From an uncultured Caryophanales bacterium (GTDB taxonomy: Bacteria > Bacillota_I > Bacilli_A > RFN20 > CAG-826), in the NCBI GenBank assembly GCA_946624155.1, contig CAMORU010000012.1, positions 1-8,601 on the forward strand: a stretch of 8,601 nucleotides of DNA. Direction: 5' to 3'. The number at the start of each line of letters is the position of its first letter. Positions within the stretch are counted from its first letter, which is position 1. This document shows positions 6,550 to 8,601 of this stretch, piece after piece. The notes under the pieces are model-generated. The model saw only the letters and a list, made by a program, of their open reading frames with translations. It was not told the origin of the DNA and ran no database searches. The position numbers and the translations under genes are program-made.

Positions 6550-7440
6550 ATGGGAAAAGGAAAAAGAAGAATTCCATATAAAGCACTTTATGTCCTAGCG
6601 GATGTAATTATTGCTTTTGAAGTGACTTTAATATCTTTCCTTTCTTTTTATAAGCCAAATGGTTTTGTAGAAAATAATCACTGGTTAGGAGCATTAATCT
6701 TTTCTGGTGGAATTTCTATATTACTAGCGGTGGTATTCACCTTAGCAAAAGTATATAAGATGATAACAATTCAATTTTCAATTATTGATGCAGTTAGAAT
6801 AATGATTGCAACATTAATTGTGCAAATAGTTGGATTAATTGTTATTTCTTTTGTCTCGGAGTTACCTAGATTTACTGATTATGTATTCGCCTGGATGCTT
6901 TCAACTATTGCACTTTCTTTCTTATGTTCATTCTTAAGACTTTTGGTTCGTGTTTTTAATATTCCAGGTATTGTTTCAAAGAAAGAAAATCAAGTAAGAA
7001 CAATTGTTATAGGGGCAGGGGCTACTGGAAAAGTAGTGGTAGATGAATCTAGAAGAAATAAGAATAACCATAACCATATCGTCGCAATGGTGGATGATGA
7101 TCCTAATAAGATAGGGGGACTTTTCTCTGGTATTCCAGTAAAAGGACCAATATCTGATATTGCCAAGATTATTGACTACACTAAAGCTGAAGAAGTTATC
7201 ATTGCAATGTCTCTAATTAGTAAAGAAGAGTTACATAAAGTTTTAGGCTACCTCTCTTCATCTAACGTAAGAGTAAGACGTATGCCTTTAATCGGAGAAA
7301 TGCAGGGTCCTAATGACACGCGTGTTATTGATGTTGATTTAGATGACTTACTTAGTAGAGACAAAGTAATACTAGATAACTCAAAAACATTTGAGATGTT
7401 AAATGGTAAATGTGTCTTAATTGCAGGTCTTGCTGCATAA
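6550..7440 (+). pseudogene. FlaA1/PglF/CapD-like nucleotide-sugar dehydratase, catalytic domain missing
   Basis: Full-length relatives (about 600 aa) have four membrane helices, a Rossmann-like CoA-binding-type domain, then a catalytic SDR domain that makes 4-keto-6-deoxy UDP-sugars. This 296-aa protein keeps the first two: helices at about 12-33, 46-66, 82-103 and 110-132, and VIGAGATGKVVV at 153-164. It retains the conserved bridge DVDLDDLLSRDKVILD (261-276). It then stops at LNGKCVLIAGLAA, exactly where relatives read GK-VLVTGAGGSIGSE, so the NAD-binding loop and active site are absent. A strong terminator lies about 16 bp further on. No frame continues the missing domain. It may be a dead remnant or a shortened regulatory partner of the adjacent transferase; loss of dehydratase activity is nearly certain. 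Confidence 0.8.
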
Positions 7441-7456
7441 GTAAATCACTCATAAT

Positions 7457-7480
7457 AAAAGTCCGATTTCGGACTTTTTT
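7457..7480 (+). terminator. Strong rho-independent terminator of the polysaccharide operon
   Basis: A perfect 9-bp stem AAAAGTCCG/CGGACTTTT (7457-7465 with 7470-7478) closes an ATTT loop and ends in a T run. The A-rich left flank may also stop transcription on the opposite strand. Confidence 0.93.
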
Positions 7481-7484
7481 CTTC

Positions 7485-7543
7485 CTCTTTTGCAACTATC
7501 CAGTGAAGCGTAATTTATAAGCGGAACTTACTTTGCAAAAGAG
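7485..7543. repeat. Perfect 11-bp inverted repeat between operons
   Basis: CTCTTTTGCAA (7485-7495) is the exact reverse complement of TTGCAAAAGAG (7533-7543), with 37 bp between. The spacer contains a short direct repeat AAGCG (7506-7510 and 7520-7524). The element sits between the truncated FlaA1-like gene and AbiH. It could be a recombination or insertion scar, a protein-binding site, or a structured RNA; no known family is recognised. Confidence 0.55.
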
Positions 7544-7579
7544 CCGCGATTTTTGATGTTTTTAAGCCTGTTGGTCATT

Positions 7580-7585
7580 TATAAT
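7580..7585 (+). promoter_or_regulatory. -10 box of the AbiH gene
   Basis: A perfect TATAAT ends 6 bases before ATG 7592, so transcription would begin at or next to the start codon. No clear -35 hexamer is seen at 16-18 bp, and no Shine-Dalgarno is present. This indicates a leaderless message. Confidence 0.5.
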
Positions 7586-7591
7586 ATTATT

Positions 7592-8601
7592 ATGGCATAC
7601 TCAATTATAATTATAGGAAACGGGTTCGACCTTAAATGTAAACTGAATAGTAGGTTTTCAGATTTTATAACTTTTCAAAATATGGAAGTGTGGATTTCTA
7701 ATCCGATAGCTTGTCCTAATTTTTGGTATTTATTATTTGCCTTAAAATACAGGAAATATCCAGATGATTTTTTTAGAAACCGATTATTTAGTGGTTCAAA
7801 TAAGAGTGAATTGTTATGGATGGATATTGAGGGGTTTATAAAGGACGTTTTTACTAAAAAAGTTCCTACGCATTATCAAAGAATTGCTACCACGAATAAG
7901 TATCCTGAATTATTTGCTTTGGTCTATGACAATCGTTTCAATCCTATGTACTTAAAGGACGATAGCGATATCACGACAATCAAAAAATTTTTCGCGCACT
8001 ATAATTTTGATCGCTTTGATAATAAACCAATTGATATTTATGAATACCTTAAAACCGAATTCTATGAATTTGAAAAAGATTTTTCGAAATATTTAAAGGA
8101 AACAATTGAACAAACACCATCGTATCTAAGCGATGCGAAAGAATTATTTCGCTCAATTGGAACAGTTTATTCGAATACATATCTTATTGATTTCAACTAT
8201 ACTCACGACGATGAGAAATTTTCTGAATTTTTACCTCAAAAAGTTAATTTTATTCATGGATCAATTTCGCAAGGAATAATTATTGGTTTTGATTCTTCGA
8301 ACGTAAGTGATGAATCTCCAATTTTCTTAAGTAAATCTTGGAGGAAAATGACATCTAATTTAACCGCGCCGCCATTGTTTGAATTTAATGAGCCGTTATA
8401 TATAAAGTTCTTTGGTCATTCTTTAGGGCCACAAGATTATTCATATTTCCATGCACTTTTTGATAAATATGACATATACAACAACAACGTTCGTTTAATC
8501 TTCCTATATGAGCGATATGGGAAAACTGAAGAAGAGAACGAACAAATTGCAAAAAAATACTATGATTCTATTTATAGTTTACTTAACAACTATGCTCTTA
8601 G
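7592..8601 (+). CDS. AbiH-family abortive phage infection protein (3' end outside window)
   Basis: 336 codons are open to the window edge. The protein begins IIIIGNGFDLKCKL (5-18), the hallmark AbiH nucleotide-binding-like start. It continues with LWMDIE (75-80), DFNYT (200-204), FIHGS (220-224), IIGFD (230-234) and the C-terminal FFGHSLGPQDYSYF (273-286). AbiH genes were named for lactococcal phage resistance by abortive infection. The GNGFD, NYT and HG pattern recalls SIR2-like NAD-binding proteins, but that link is inference. Start ATG 7592 follows TATAAT by 6 bases with no Shine-Dalgarno. The gene uses 14 NCG codons in 336, against 2 in 704 for the AAA+ gene, suggesting recent transfer. 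It is probably a single-gene defence module. Confidence 0.88.
   Translation, partial: MAYSIIIIGNGFDLKCKLNSRFSDFITFQNMEVWISNPIACPNFWYLLFALKYRKYPDDFFRNRLFSGSNKSELLWMDIEGFIKDVFTKKVPTHYQRIATTNKYPELFALVYDNRFNPMYLKDDSDITTIKKFFAHYNFDRFDNKPIDIYEYLKTEFYEFEKDFSKYLKETIEQTPSYLSDAKELFRSIGTVYSNTYLIDFNYTHDDEKFSEFLPQKVNFIHGSISQGIIIGFDSSNVSDESPIFLSKSWRKMTSNLTAPPLFEFNEPLYIKFFGHSLGPQDYSYFHALFDKYDIYNNNVRLIFLYERYGKTEEENEQIAKKYYDSIYSLLNNYAL

Noticed and set aside
167..7440. TGA read as tryptophan (Mycoplasma code)
   Set aside because: Trp is encoded by TGG throughout, no family motif requires an internal TGA, and all genes end at TAA.
7485..7543. Inverted repeat as the ends of an insertion sequence
   Set aside because: Only 37 bp separate the arms and there is no transposase gene or target-site duplication.

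Overview
The window is about 70% A+T, and all six complete genes stop at TAA and encode Trp with TGG. Together with the gene families and clear rho-independent terminators, this suggests a low-GC Firmicute or Mollicutes-related Bacillus-class bacterium, perhaps an uncultured gut lineage, using the standard genetic code. That assignment is inference; nothing here fixes the species. All recognised genes lie on the + strand.

Layout. A class II tRNA-Leu(UAG) and its terminator open the window (4-122). Next is a small DNA-repair glycosylase of the hypoxanthine/uracil (UDG family 6) type (167-664). A ~295 bp AT-rich gap follows; it holds a start-less open frame and the promoter of the next gene. 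The centre is a two-gene unit (960-4624): a multi-pass membrane protein carrying a McrB-like AAA+ ATPase, followed 20 bp later by a DUF2357/McrC-like protein. The second protein ends in a zinc ribbon and shows no recognisable nuclease motif. A DUF3800 gene (4746-5612) ends inside its own terminator. After a 327 bp regulatory-looking gap come two exopolysaccharide-type genes: a phosphoglycosyl transferase (5940-6548) and a FlaA1/PglF/CapD-like membrane protein cut off before its catalytic domain (6550-7440). A strong terminator and a perfect 11-bp inverted repeat separate these from an AbiH-family phage-resistance gene that runs off the right edge (7592 onward).

How it fits together. McrB/McrC-like, DUF3800 and AbiH genes clustered near a tRNA and a damaged surface-polysaccharide locus look like an accessory or defence island. 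The most unusual element is the McrBC-like pair: the motor appears tethered to the membrane, and its partner seems to keep the motor-contacting region while lacking a nuclease. This suggests a membrane-located remodelling or defence machine rather than a classic type IV restriction enzyme. The AbiH gene uses NCG codons far more often than its neighbours, consistent with recent acquisition.

Translation signals. The AAA+ gene has a full -35/-10 promoter and a strong Shine-Dalgarno. Most other genes lack a Shine-Dalgarno and have a -10-like hexamer a few bases from the start codon, suggesting leaderless mRNAs.
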